A DNA stretch of 43,490 bases from Desulfobulbaceae bacterium (GTDB lineage Bacteria > Desulfobacterota > Desulfobulbia > Desulfobulbales > Desulfocapsaceae). The position numbers and the translations under genes were made by a program. The stretch's first letter is position 1; each line of letters begins with the position of its first letter. Below the pieces are notes generated by a model. The model did no database searches. It had not been told where the DNA came from and worked only from the letters and a program-made list of their open reading frames with translations. The DNA is taken from assembly GCA_026988015.1 (NCBI GenBank), contig JALSMA010000053.1, forward strand, positions 1 through 43,490, in the 5' to 3' direction. Positions 34,339 through 43,345 of the stretch are shown one piece after another.

Positions 34339-34818
34339 CCAAAATCAGCGGGATATTTCCCATCATTTTCATCGCTTTAACCCCAGCCACTATTTCTCAT
34401 AGCAGTTTCTTGCTTTTTCTTTCCTCGTAAAGCCACCTTTTGCGCATTGAAAATTAAACCCAGATCAACTAACGAAAAAAACGGGAAACTTCAGTTAAAT
34501 TAATATCCTGAAAAAAACTAAGAAATAAACAATCTAATCGGTCCAAGAGAACCTCCTCCCATATCCTCCTGGAAACACGTTGTTTTTTTATTAAACTCGT
34601 GCCATTCTGTTCCTCTCGATTACTCACCGTTTCAGCTTTCGCGGTAATTTTGACTTTCAGTGTAAATGTAGGGGAATTGATCGTTCGATGGTTTTACTGC
34701 TTTTGGCGTTTTTCATATCTTTCTGAAATCAATGGAAAAGTTCAGTACAGGGGGTGGGCATTACAGGTTGATTTTAATTATTGATTCATTGCATGATTTT
34801 TTAAAGAGAAAAATGGAC

Positions 34819-34839
34819 GGTGCTCACTCAGTGAGCACC
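34819..34839. promoter_or_regulatory. Perfect 21-bp palindrome upstream of the cas operon
   Basis: Ten-base arms GGTGCTCACT and AGTGAGCACC flank a single central base. It lies 285 bp before the cas1 start codon in otherwise featureless AT-rich DNA. It has no T run, so it is more like an operator for a dimeric regulator or a cruciform-forming recombination site than a terminator. Confidence 0.5.
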
Positions 34840-35124
34840 TGGGTGTGTTAGAGTAAGAGATATGATAGAAAAATAAGACGTTATAAAACTGACCCGACAA
34901 GTCGGAAAACTTTTAGATTCGCTGGATAAGGGCCTTATAGGTACTTGTAACATTATGATAAAAATAGCAATTCAGAACTTCTCGGAGTCTCGTACCTCGC
35001 TTACCTGTTTTTTATTGCTGCTTTCATGGAGTAAGGTACTGATAGTCCTCTGCTTACAACAATCTTTGAATCATAGTTTTTGCTGTGCTTTTGTGTAACC
35101 ATTTTTTCTAACCAAAAGAGAGTT

Positions 35125-36072
35125 ATGGAAACTTTAACTGACCTAAAAGCTATACTGCACTCAAAACGGGCAAATATTTTCTATCTTGAAAAATGCCGTG
35201 TGATGCAAAAAGGCGGACGCGTTCTGTATCTTACAGAAAAACGAACAGCAAAACAGTACTGGAATATTCCCATTGCCAACACCACAGCGATATTACTTGG
35301 TGTTGGTACCTCCATCACCCAGGCAGCAATGCGGATGCTGGCTTCTGCCGGGGTGCTGGTAGGATTCAGTGGCAATGGCGGTACACCACTCATTGCTGCC
35401 AATGAAGTTGAATGGTTATCACCTCAAAGCGAATATCGACCAACGGAATATGTTCAAGGGTGGATGTCGTTTTGGTTTGAGGAAGAAAAACGCCTGGCAG
35501 TGGCTAAACGGTTTCAGCAGCTACGTATTGAATATTTGCAAAATATTTGGAGCAAAGATCGCGACCTGCACAGTGAAGGCTTTTTTGCAGATGATGTTGA
35601 TACTAGTAAGGCTCTCACAGGATTTCTAACAAGAATAGAACGTAGTCCAAATGTCACTGATTTACTCTTAACCGAAGCCCAGTTAACGAAAACTCTTTAT
35701 AAAATAGCTGCTAACCGTACCAAACTAAAAGATTTCGTCCGTAATTTTGATACGGTTGATGATGCTAATGCCTTTCTGAACCATGGAAATTATCTGGCTT
35801 ACGGCTTGGCGGCTACAACGCTTTGGGTATTGGGTATTCCCCATGGTTTTGCAGTTATGCACGGTAAAACCAGACGGGGGGCGTTAGTTTTTGATGTGGC
35901 TGATTTGATTAAAGACACTCTTATTTTACCCTGGGCATTTATCTGTGCCAAAGAAAAAGCGACTGAACAGGAGTTTCGCCAGCAATGTCTGCAGAATTTC
36001 ACTAAACATAAAGCGCTGGATTTTATGTTTAATGCAGTAAAGCAAATGAGTAGAGAAGGTGCCACGCTATGA
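35125..36072 (+). CDS. cas1: CRISPR-associated endonuclease Cas1 (type I-F)
   Basis: The 315-residue integrase of spacer acquisition. Metal-binding residues appear as E184 (LLTEAQLTK), H246 (AVMHGKTRRG), D257 and D260 (FDVADLIKD); the spacing closely matches the E/H/D set of the P. aeruginosa type I-F Cas1. NEVEWLSPQSEYRPTEYVQGW is a subtype hallmark. The ATG at 35125 gives the family-like N-terminus (METLTDLKAILHSKRANIFYLEKCRVM); an in-frame ATG at 35080 would add 15 unrelated residues. It overlaps the next gene by an ATGA junction, so Cas1 and Cas2-3, which form one complex, are coupled. Confidence 0.96.
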   Translation: METLTDLKAILHSKRANIFYLEKCRVMQKGGRVLYLTEKRTAKQYWNIPIANTTAILLGVGTSITQAAMRMLASAGVLVGFSGNGGTPLIAANEVEWLSPQSEYRPTEYVQGWMSFWFEEEKRLAVAKRFQQLRIEYLQNIWSKDRDLHSEGFFADDVDTSKALTGFLTRIERSPNVTDLLLTEAQLTKTLYKIAANRTKLKDFVRNFDTVDDANAFLNHGNYLAYGLAATTLWVLGIPHGFAVMHGKTRRGALVFDVADLIKDTLILPWAFICAKEKATEQEFRQQCLQNFTKHKALDFMFNAVKQMSREGATL

Positions 36073-39000
36073 TGGTCACCTTTGTTGCTCAATGCGAAAA
36101 AAAGGCTCTAGCAAAAACCCGTCGTGTCCTCGATGCCTTCGCCAACCGCATCGGCTCCCGCACCTGGCAGACCGTGATTACAAATGAAGGTGTGAAAGCT
36201 GTTAAAAAACTCCTGCGTCAAACCGCCACCAAGAACACCGCCGTTTCCTGTCACTGGCTGAGAAGTAGAAGTCGTAGTGAGTTGATGTGGATTGTGGGAA
36301 ATAGGGGCAAGTTTAATAGCGAGGGGGTGGTGCCGGTGAATTATACTGAGCAGGCTATTATGAATTGTCATTGGGAAAATGACTGGCATTATCTGCCACT
36401 TATTAAAACCTTAGTGGCCATGGCAGGTCTTTTCCATGATTGGGCCAAGGCTTCAGAATTTTTTCAAGCTAAACTTCGTGAGGCTAAGAATATTGGTGAT
36501 CCGCTGCGCCACGAGTGGTTATCTGTTGTTTTTTTGCAGCTCTTTATAAATGGGGAGAGTGACGATGAGCAATGGTTAACTAGGTTGGCAAACGGTGAGA
36601 TTGACTCGAAACTTTTGCAAACTGAGTTCGCGAATCTGGTCAAGAAAAATAAAAAGCCTTTGGCGAAGTTGCCCAAGGCGGCGTCCTTTATTGCCTGGCT
36701 CATAATTTCACATCATCGGTTGCCGGTTCCCCAAACGCTTGATGGCTGTATAGGGGAAAAAGTTACGGATTGCAAAGCACTTTTTAACGGGATAACAAAA
36801 AAATGGGGCTATGAAAATAAATTTGCGGACTATGATGAAGACTTGGAGCGTTGCCTTGAATTTCCCGTAGGGTTGCCCTGTGAGTCGGAAAAATGGCTAC
36901 GTTTTGCAAAGAAAACAGCCAGAAAGCTATTAGGTTGTCTTGATCTGCTGGAAAAATGTCTGGCAGATGGGAGCTGGCGTCTTGTTCTTCACCATTGTCG
37001 TTTGTCACTAATGTTGGCCGATCATTATCATTCTTCTCAGCCCAAGGATGTGCAGTGGCTGCAGGAACCAGAAATGTATGCCAATACCGATAGAGCCACA
37101 AAAAAGTTAAAACAGCGACTCACGGAACATCTTGTAGGTGTGGCCAGTCAGGCTCAACGCAATGCTCACCTTCTCCCTGCCTTTGAAGGGAAGCACAAAG
37201 AGTTACAGCGGGCATTTGATATTAAAATTCTCCAGAAGAAAAGTCCACAAGCCTTTTCTTGGCAAGATAAGGCCGTTCAAAAGATTAAAGATTGGCGAAA
37301 CAGGCATGACAATAACCTTGATCCTGACCAATATGGATTTTTTGCGGTTAATATGGCCAGCACCGGTAGGGGCAAGACCTTTGCCAATGCCAAGGTCATG
37401 CGTGCCTTATCGGTTGATCAAGAGAGTTTGCGTTATATTCTTGCCCTCGGTCTGCGGACTCTTACTTTGCAGACTGGTGACGAGTATCGAGAGCGGATCA
37501 ATCTCTCCCGAGATGAGGTTGCGGTGTTGATTGGTTCAAAGGCTGTTCTTGATTTGCACCGACAAGACAACTCGGACGATCAGGCCGAAAAGGATGAGTT
37601 CTTTGGCTCTGAGTCAGCAGAAAAATTACTGGAGAATGAACTGGTCTTTGCAGGGAATATCCCGGACAAGCAACTGGCAACAGTTTTGCCGGATCTGAAA
37701 AGTCGTAAATTTCTCTATGCCCCAGTTTTGAGTTGTACTATCGACCATCTTATGGGGGCAACGGAAACAAAACGAGGAGGGCGTTATATCTTACCCAGTC
37801 TTCGTCTCATGTCTTCTGATCTGGTAATTGATGAGATCGATGACTTTGACGGGACAGACCTCATTGCCATTGGTCGGCTGGTTCATTTGGCGGGAATGCT
37901 GGGGCGTAAGGTTATGATTTCGTCGGCAACTATTCCCCCTGATTTGGCTGAGGGTTACTTTAATGCCTATCAGGCTGGCTGGCGCATCTTTGCGACAATG
38001 CGCACACAAAAAAAGGTGATTGGATGTGCCTGGATTGATGAGTTTTCGACCAAGGTACATGACGTTGATGCTGGCGAAGAAAGTCCGGTAATGGCCTATG
38101 GTCAATATCATCAAAAATTTGCAGTTAGCAGGCAGGGAAAATTACAGAAAGAGGTCGTTAAGCGTAAGGCGGTTATTTGGCCCTGTGAGCCGCCCCAGGA
38201 TACAGATGACGAGGGTTGTCAAAAATATTTTAATTCGGTGATCCTTGACGCTATCCAAACAAAACATAACCTTCACCATAATATAGATGCCAAAACAGGA
38301 AAACAGGTGAGTTTTGGCCTGGTTCGGGTCGCTAATATTAAGCCGTGTATTGCTTTGACTCGCTCTCTTTTGGAAACAGAATTGCCCCAAGATATCAGTA
38401 TTCGTGCCATGGCCTATCATAGTCAGCAACTTCTTATTATGCGCCATGCCCAAGAGGAGCATCTTGATAAGGTCTTAAAAAGAAAAAAGGGCAGTCAAAA
38501 CTCCTTTGATCAGGAGATCATTCGTCATCATCTAGATAATACCTCAGCCCAGCAGGTGATCTTTGTTCTGGTGGCAACCCCGGTTGAAGAGGTTGGTCGG
38601 GATCATGATTTTGACTGGGCTGTTGTTGAGCCTTCTTCCTATCGCTCCTTTATTCAGCTGGCTGGTCGTGTCTTACGACATCACGAGTTGGTTGATGATA
38701 TTGGTTCAACCAATATTGCCCTTTTGCAGTACAACTTGAAAGGTTTGCTAAGAAAAAAAGAAGTCTTTTGTTACCCAGGTTATGAATCTGAGCAGAATCA
38801 GCTGGAAAGCCATGATCTGCGACAATTACTAGCCACTGAAGTCATCGAAGAGCGGCTTGATGCTGGCCCCCGTATTGTCAAAAAGAAAGACAGCTACCCG
38901 CAACGTAATTTAGCCGACTTAGAACATGAAGTCATTCACCATTTACTCACCAATTACCAGAAGCAAGGGCCGGAGTCGTTACAAGGTTGGCTTGATGGCT

Positions 39001-39356
39001 GCTGGTGGCTGACGGCAGTGCCGCAGGTGTTGGTGCAGTTTAGGAAGGGTAGCCTGCAATTGCCAGTGTATTTACTGCCAGAAGATGGAGTGTTCCGATT
39101 TGTTGAAAAAGACAGGTTGGGCAAACCTGTTCCCATTGAGGAAATTTACGAAATTAGCCGGGATGAAGAATTATCAGAGCAGGCCCATGAAAGGTTATGG
39201 CTTCATCGTGATTACGAAACATTGTTGAAAAAAATACCCAAGCGCAGTCTTGGTTCAGCGGCCCTGATTTATGGTGAAATTACCCTGCCCACTTATGGTG
39301 GCGATTGTGCCGGCCCTTTTATTTATTCGAGCCAGCTGGGATTGATGAGGAAATAA
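36069..39356 (+). CDS. cas3f: Cas2-Cas3 fusion nuclease-helicase (type I-F)
   Basis: A 1095-residue fusion found in type I-F. An N-terminal Cas2-like domain (about 1-80) is followed by an HD nuclease with H123-D124 (LFHDWAKASEFF), then an SF2 helicase with Walker A ASTGRGKT (K436), DEID at 588-591, SSATIPP, and a motif VI region FIQLAGRVLRH. The protein unwinds and degrades DNA recruited by Cascade and takes part in adaptation through its Cas2 part. The length is normal and no break is seen. It shares the ATGA junction with cas1 and is followed by a 131-bp gap before csy1. Confidence 0.96.
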   Translation: MMVTFVAQCEKKALAKTRRVLDAFANRIGSRTWQTVITNEGVKAVKKLLRQTATKNTAVSCHWLRSRSRSELMWIVGNRGKFNSEGVVPVNYTEQAIMNCHWENDWHYLPLIKTLVAMAGLFHDWAKASEFFQAKLREAKNIGDPLRHEWLSVVFLQLFINGESDDEQWLTRLANGEIDSKLLQTEFANLVKKNKKPLAKLPKAASFIAWLIISHHRLPVPQTLDGCIGEKVTDCKALFNGITKKWGYENKFADYDEDLERCLEFPVGLPCESEKWLRFAKKTARKLLGCLDLLEKCLADGSWRLVLHHCRLSLMLADHYHSSQPKDVQWLQEPEMYANTDRATKKLKQRLTEHLVGVASQAQRNAHLLPAFEGKHKELQRAFDIKILQKKSPQAFSWQDKAVQKIKDWRNRHDNNLDPDQYGFFAVNMASTGRGKTFANAKVMRALSVDQESLRYILALGLRTLTLQTGDEYRERINLSRDEVAVLIGSKAVLDLHRQDNSDDQAEKDEFFGSESAEKLLENELVFAGNIPDKQLATVLPDLKSRKFLYAPVLSCTIDHLMGATETKRGGRYILPSLRLMSSDLVIDEIDDFDGTDLIAIGRLVHLAGMLGRKVMISSATIPPDLAEGYFNAYQAGWRIFATMRTQKKVIGCAWIDEFSTKVHDVDAGEESPVMAYGQYHQKFAVSRQGKLQKEVVKRKAVIWPCEPPQDTDDEGCQKYFNSVILDAIQTKHNLHHNIDAKTGKQVSFGLVRVANIKPCIALTRSLLETELPQDISIRAMAYHSQQLLIMRHAQEEHLDKVLKRKKGSQNSFDQEIIRHHLDNTSAQQVIFVLVATPVEEVGRDHDFDWAVVEPSSYRSFIQLAGRVLRHHELVDDIGSTNIALLQYNLKGLLRKKEVFCYPGYESEQNQLESHDLRQLLATEVIEERLDAGPRIVKKKDSYPQRNLADLEHEVIHHLLTNYQKQGPESLQGWLDGCWWLTAVPQVLVQFRKGSLQLPVYLLPEDGVFRFVEKDRLGKPVPIEEIYEISRDEELSEQAHERLWLHRDYETLLKKIPKRSLGSAALIYGEITLPTYGGDCAGPFIYSSQLGLMRK

Positions 39357-39487
39357 GCTACCTGTTCGGTAGTAAACAGAAAAAATACTTTAATACATTT
39401 ATAAGCTACTTGTGATGAGGTTGGAGAATGTGTGAAGCAAAAGAAACGAGTTGAAAATGATGAATGCACATACTGAGGAGGAAGAGA
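39357..39487. other. Spacer between cas2-3 and csy1
   Basis: This gap separates the adaptation/interference genes from the Cascade genes. It holds a small hairpin CTACC-TGTTC-GGTAG (39358-39372) and AT-rich DNA, so a second promoter for csy1-4 could lie here, though no good -35/-10 pair stands out. GAGGAGG just before csy1 is its ribosome-binding site. Confidence 0.4.
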
Positions 39488-40738
39488 ATGTTAGATCCGG
39501 CAATTGAAGGTTTTCTCAATGAGCGCAAGGATGCATGGCTTAAAAAGAAAATTAAGAGCAACATGGCTGATGAGGAAAAACAGGCTTTTGAGGCGCAAAG
39601 TGCTACTGAATTTTCTTTGTCCGAGTGGTTACCTAGTGCAGCAAAAAGAGCCTGTCAGTTGTCACTTGTTAGTCATCCAGCAAAATTCAGCAACCCAAGT
39701 GCCAAGACCACAGCAATTATTGCCAGTGCTACGCCTGCTGCTGATGGTTTTCTTCGCACCGGAAATGTAAGTGCAGGGTTGGATGTCGTTGGTAATGCGG
39801 CAGCTCTGGATGTCTATAAGTTTTTGAGCCTTAAATTGGAAAACGGTGCAACTGTTCTGGAAAACTTGGAACAGCAAACATCGGTGATTAGACAACAGTT
39901 CGCTGTTTGTTCGGCTCCCTTTGCTGATATTTGCCAGGGTTTACTCGCTATCAAACAGAATGACGATAATGTTGCCAGGACTTCAGGGAGGGTGAAGCAG
40001 GTTTATTTCCCAGTGCAAGATAAAGAGTATCTTCTTTTATCCGTGATGACCCCGTCAACTCTGATGTTCAAAATGAAAGAGCGTATTCAGGAAATGCATT
40101 TTTCTGATGAAACAAAAGAAGCAAGGGAGGCGAGGAAAAACCTGAAACATCATGAAAAAGGGTTTGCTGAGATTTTTGGGCTGACCGTTGTCGGTTATGG
40201 TGGCACTAAACCGCAGAATATCAGTGTTCTCAATAGTCTAAATGGTGGCGCTGCTTATCTTTTGCCATCATCACCACCACAACTTGAGAGTCGTAATTTT
40301 CAGCCCCCTCGCTTTGATTTTTTCAAAAATTCCCTCTGGCTAAATAAGTTCAAAGATGATTTTCAGCAACTTCATAACCTCTTAGCCAAGAATGACAATA
40401 ATGTTCATATACGCAAAAAACGAGACTGGCATATTCGCTCAATTATATTTCAGGTTGCCGATCGTATGTGGACTGTTCGCAGCCTTCCCCCCGGTTGGTC
40501 AGAGTCCTACAATTATCAACACTTACCCGTGTACCAGAAAATGTGGCTAGATCAGTTGTACCGTGATGATCGGGAAAAAGATGACCGCTGGTTTGGGGAG
40601 GTGCAAAAGGAGTTAGCCCTCTGGTTTGTTCGGTCGTATCGGGAAATACTGGGTCGGTCTGTAGCTCTACCACTCGCTGACGATGAATTGCCCCATATCA
40701 GAAAAATAATTGTTGAATGCGAGGAGGCCTTACGATGA
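39488..40738 (+). CDS. csy1: Type I-F Cascade large subunit Cas8f (Csy1)
   Basis: A 416-residue subunit which with Cas5f caps the 5' handle end of the crRNA and helps recognise the PAM. Assignment rests on the start (AIEGFLNERKDAWLKKKIK), the segment TVVGYGGTKPQNISVLNS, the central DVVGNAAALDVYKFL and position in the operon. The ATG at 39488 has GGAGG seven bases upstream; an in-frame ATG at 39464 would add eight residues and bypass that site. The stop overlaps the csy2 start (ATGA). Confidence 0.93.
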   Translation: MLDPAIEGFLNERKDAWLKKKIKSNMADEEKQAFEAQSATEFSLSEWLPSAAKRACQLSLVSHPAKFSNPSAKTTAIIASATPAADGFLRTGNVSAGLDVVGNAAALDVYKFLSLKLENGATVLENLEQQTSVIRQQFAVCSAPFADICQGLLAIKQNDDNVARTSGRVKQVYFPVQDKEYLLLSVMTPSTLMFKMKERIQEMHFSDETKEAREARKNLKHHEKGFAEIFGLTVVGYGGTKPQNISVLNSLNGGAAYLLPSSPPQLESRNFQPPRFDFFKNSLWLNKFKDDFQQLHNLLAKNDNNVHIRKKRDWHIRSIIFQVADRMWTVRSLPPGWSESYNYQHLPVYQKMWLDQLYRDDREKDDRWFGEVQKELALWFVRSYREILGRSVALPLADDELPHIRKIIVECEEALR

Positions 40739-41646
40739 AATTACTACTTATTCCCCGCCTTAAAATTCAAAATGCCAACGCCTTGTCAAGCCCTTACACC
40801 ATAGGTTTTCCAGCCATGACGGCCTGGCTTGGCGCTGTTCATGCTCTAGAGAGAAAATTGGAAGGCAGCGATTACGAAGATGTCCGTTTTAAGAGCGTTG
40901 CTGTTGTCTGCCATACCATGAATCTACAAACTATCCGTGGCGATGGTGATTATGTCCATTCAATTATTGGTACGGGTAATCCTCTTGTGCCTAAAACAGC
41001 AAAAGGTAATCCGCAAAATGCTGTCAGGCCGCCATTTGTTGAAGAGGCTCGTTGTCATCTCACTGTTTCTTTGGTGGTTGAGTATGACGGCTTGGGGTTC
41101 GTTGATTTTGATGAGTTTACTGAAACCCTTAATGACCTGATTATCAGCCGAATGAAGTTTGCCGGTGGTGATATTCTGTCCTGCCAACCTGTTGAGTTGC
41201 ATACAGTTGAGGGCCGGGAGGAGCGAAGACCGTTTCTACGCCGACTTATGCCGGGTTACTGCCTTGTTGAACGGCGGGATCTTATGCAGCAGGCTATGCA
41301 GGATGGGAAGGACAGTCTTGATGCCTTGCTTGACTATCTTGCGGTACACCATTCGTCAACAGTGGATGAGCAAGGCAAGGTGGTCTGGACAAGTAAGCGC
41401 AAGGAAAAAGGCTGGCTTGTTCCCATTGCCACCGGTTTTCATGGCATTAGCGAGCTTGGCCAGGCCATAAATCAACGAGACCCCAAAACGCCTCATCGGT
41501 TTGCGGAATCTCTGGTGACATTGGGGGAATTTATTATGCCCTATCGTATTGAGCAACTCGATAACATGCTTTGGCAATATCAAACGGATCTGGAAAAGAA
41601 TGTATATCTTTGTCAGCAAAAACAAGCAATCCAACAGGATTCATAA
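40735..41646 (+). CDS. csy2: Type I-F Cascade subunit Cas5f (Csy2)
   Basis: A 303-residue RAMP-fold protein that pairs with Cas8f on the crRNA 5' handle. The N-terminus LLLIPRLKIQNANALSSPYTIGFPAMTAWLGAVHALERKL is typical of Csy2. The ATG at 40735 overlaps the csy1 stop by ATGA and is preceded by GAGG, indicating translational coupling. An 88-bp gap follows before csy3. Confidence 0.94.
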   Translation: MKLLLIPRLKIQNANALSSPYTIGFPAMTAWLGAVHALERKLEGSDYEDVRFKSVAVVCHTMNLQTIRGDGDYVHSIIGTGNPLVPKTAKGNPQNAVRPPFVEEARCHLTVSLVVEYDGLGFVDFDEFTETLNDLIISRMKFAGGDILSCQPVELHTVEGREERRPFLRRLMPGYCLVERRDLMQQAMQDGKDSLDALLDYLAVHHSSTVDEQGKVVWTSKRKEKGWLVPIATGFHGISELGQAINQRDPKTPHRFAESLVTLGEFIMPYRIEQLDNMLWQYQTDLEKNVYLCQQKQAIQQDS

Positions 41647-41734
41647 CCAAGTAGCTATTCACTCAGTAATTAATGATGCCTATTCACAGGTTGTGAATAA
41701 AAAATAAGTTCAATGCAATTTAAGGAGAATTATC

Positions 41735-42757
41735 ATGGCAAAAAAAGAAAATATCGCTTCCGTACTGGCCTTTGAAAAGAAACTTGTTCCCTCTGATGGC
41801 TTTATGTATGGCACGACTTGGGCTGATCAAGCCAAGGCAACACCGCTAACGCTCCAGGAAAAGTCTGTGCGTGGTACTTATTCAAACCGTTTGAAAGCCG
41901 CAATTCAAAAAGATCCATTAAAACTGAATGCTAAGGTCGAAAAGCCAAACTTGCAGCGGGTTGACAGCTGTGGCTTGGCTATGGATCAGGACACCTTAAA
42001 ACTTTCATTTACCCTGAAGGTATTGAGTGGTGTTCAGCAACCTTCTGCTTGTAATAATCAGGCGTTTAACGAGAGTTACACCAAGGCGGTAGAACAATAT
42101 ATTGCTGAAGAAAATTTTACAGAACTTGCCACAAGATATGCCGAGAACATAGCGAATGGCCGTTTTCTGTGGCGTAATCGGGTTGGTGCGGAGAAAATTG
42201 AAGTTCAAGTGAAAATGCTCAATGGTGATTCTGGTAAGGAATGGGTCTTTGATGCCGGCACTATGAGTACCAGAGGGTTTTCGCCATCTGTTGAGGTTAA
42301 GGAACTTGGTACAGAGATTGCCAAGGCGTTATCCGGTGAAACGGATTTCCTGCTTCTTGATATTGCCGCCTTTGCCTTGATTGGTAAGGCTCAGGATGTT
42401 TACCCCAGTGAGGAACTGGTACTTGATAAGGGCAATAGCAAAAGTAAGAAGAGTAAAATTCTTTATGCCATCAATGGCGTTGCCGGAATGCACTCGCAAA
42501 AGATAGGTAATGCTTTGCGCACTATTGATACCTGGTATCCCGATTTTAACGATGTTACAACTGGGCCGATTGCCATAGAACCATACGGCGCAATCACAAA
42601 TCTTGGCAAGGCATTTCGTAATCCTAAGGCAAAGGCCGATTTTTTCACGTTGTTCGATGATTTTGCCAGGGGTGAAGAACTGGCAAATAAAAATGACGAA
42701 CATTATGTTATGGCCGTTTTGGTGCGTGGCGGTGTCTTTGGTGAAAGTGATAAGTAG
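41735..42757 (+). CDS. csy3: Type I-F Cascade backbone subunit Cas7f (Csy3)
   Basis: A 340-residue protein that polymerises along the spacer part of the crRNA (six copies in the known complex). The N-terminus ENIASVLAFEKKLVPSDGFMYGTTW is diagnostic; later segments such as NGRFLWRNRVGAEKIEVQV match the family. AAGGAG lies eight bases before the ATG, the strongest ribosome-binding site of the operon, fitting the need for many copies. Confidence 0.95.
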   Translation: MAKKENIASVLAFEKKLVPSDGFMYGTTWADQAKATPLTLQEKSVRGTYSNRLKAAIQKDPLKLNAKVEKPNLQRVDSCGLAMDQDTLKLSFTLKVLSGVQQPSACNNQAFNESYTKAVEQYIAEENFTELATRYAENIANGRFLWRNRVGAEKIEVQVKMLNGDSGKEWVFDAGTMSTRGFSPSVEVKELGTEIAKALSGETDFLLLDIAAFALIGKAQDVYPSEELVLDKGNSKSKKSKILYAINGVAGMHSQKIGNALRTIDTWYPDFNDVTTGPIAIEPYGAITNLGKAFRNPKAKADFFTLFDDFARGEELANKNDEHYVMAVLVRGGVFGESDK

Positions 42758-42769
42758 GGGGCAAAAATT

Positions 42770-43345
42770 ATGAAACATTATATTGAATTAACCCTTTTGC
42801 CAAACTCTGAAATTCCCATCTATTTTATCTGGGAAAAACTCTACCAGCAACTGCATCTTGCCCTGGTCGAGGTGCAGGATGATAACGGTCAAGTGGCCAT
42901 TGGGGTGTCTTTCCCCGGCTATGATGGTAAAGGGTATCAGCTCGGTTGTAAGTTGCGTTTGTTTGCCAAGACAAAGCAAGAACTTAAGCAGCTTAACCTT
43001 GGTAAATGGCTTGCCCGATTGACTGATTATGTCCATATCACCAGCATAAAAGATGTTCCAGATGGTTGTGGTTTTGGTCTGTTTAAAAGGGTGCAGCCAA
43101 AGAGCAGCACTGCCCGCCTTGCAAGACGCAAGGCCAAACGGGAAGGGATAAGTGTTGAACAGGCCATGGCAAAACTAGCTGGTCATAAGGAGCAAACGAG
43201 TAAGCTGCCCTTTGTGCATATCAGAAGCCTTAATTCTGATAAACGCTATCGTCTTATGATTTGCTACAGTGCCACTTATCAGAGTAATGCAGGGACATTC
43301 AGCACCTATGGCCTTAGCCCTACCAGCACGGTTCCTGTTTTTTAA
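42770..43345 (+). CDS. csy4: CRISPR RNA endonuclease Cas6f (Csy4)
   Basis: The 191-residue pre-crRNA processing nuclease. H29 (QLHLALVE) coincides with the catalytic H29 of P. aeruginosa Csy4. IGVSFPGYD, the Arg-rich helix ARLARRKAKREGISVEQAMA that binds the repeat hairpin, LPFVHIRSLNSDKRYRLMI and the C-terminal YGLSPTSTVPVF are all family features. It starts 12 bp after csy3 and should stay bound to the 3' hairpin of each crRNA. Confidence 0.96.
   Translation: MKHYIELTLLPNSEIPIYFIWEKLYQQLHLALVEVQDDNGQVAIGVSFPGYDGKGYQLGCKLRLFAKTKQELKQLNLGKWLARLTDYVHITSIKDVPDGCGFGLFKRVQPKSSTARLARRKAKREGISVEQAMAKLAGHKEQTSKLPFVHIRSLNSDKRYRLMICYSATYQSNAGTFSTYGLSPTSTVPVF

Larger units (their letters stand above)
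33945..35124. other. Eroded non-coding stretch between integrase remnant and cas1
   Basis: About 1.2 kb without a convincing gene. Minus-strand open stretches at 34114-34338 (TTG start, 74 codons) and 34007-34117 (ATG start, 36 codons, overlapping the previous stop by ATGA) look like pieces of decayed genes; I recognise neither. A perfect 21-bp palindrome lies at 34819-34839 and a smaller CCGAC-AA-GTCGG at 34894-34905. I see no CRISPR repeat and no clear transposase. The start of cas1 must be driven from here but no good promoter stands out. Confidence 0.6.

Noticed and set aside
34599-34784. 61-codon open frame on the plus strand in the island border
   Set aside because: No Shine-Dalgarno, odd composition and no recognisable motif; likely chance.
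34339-34800. Possible insertion-sequence remnant in the island border
   Set aside because: No transposase motif, terminal inverted repeats or target duplication could be read.
34894-34905. Small palindrome CCGAC-AA-GTCGG near the cas promoter region
   Set aside because: Five-base arms are short enough to be chance; no T run to make it a terminator.
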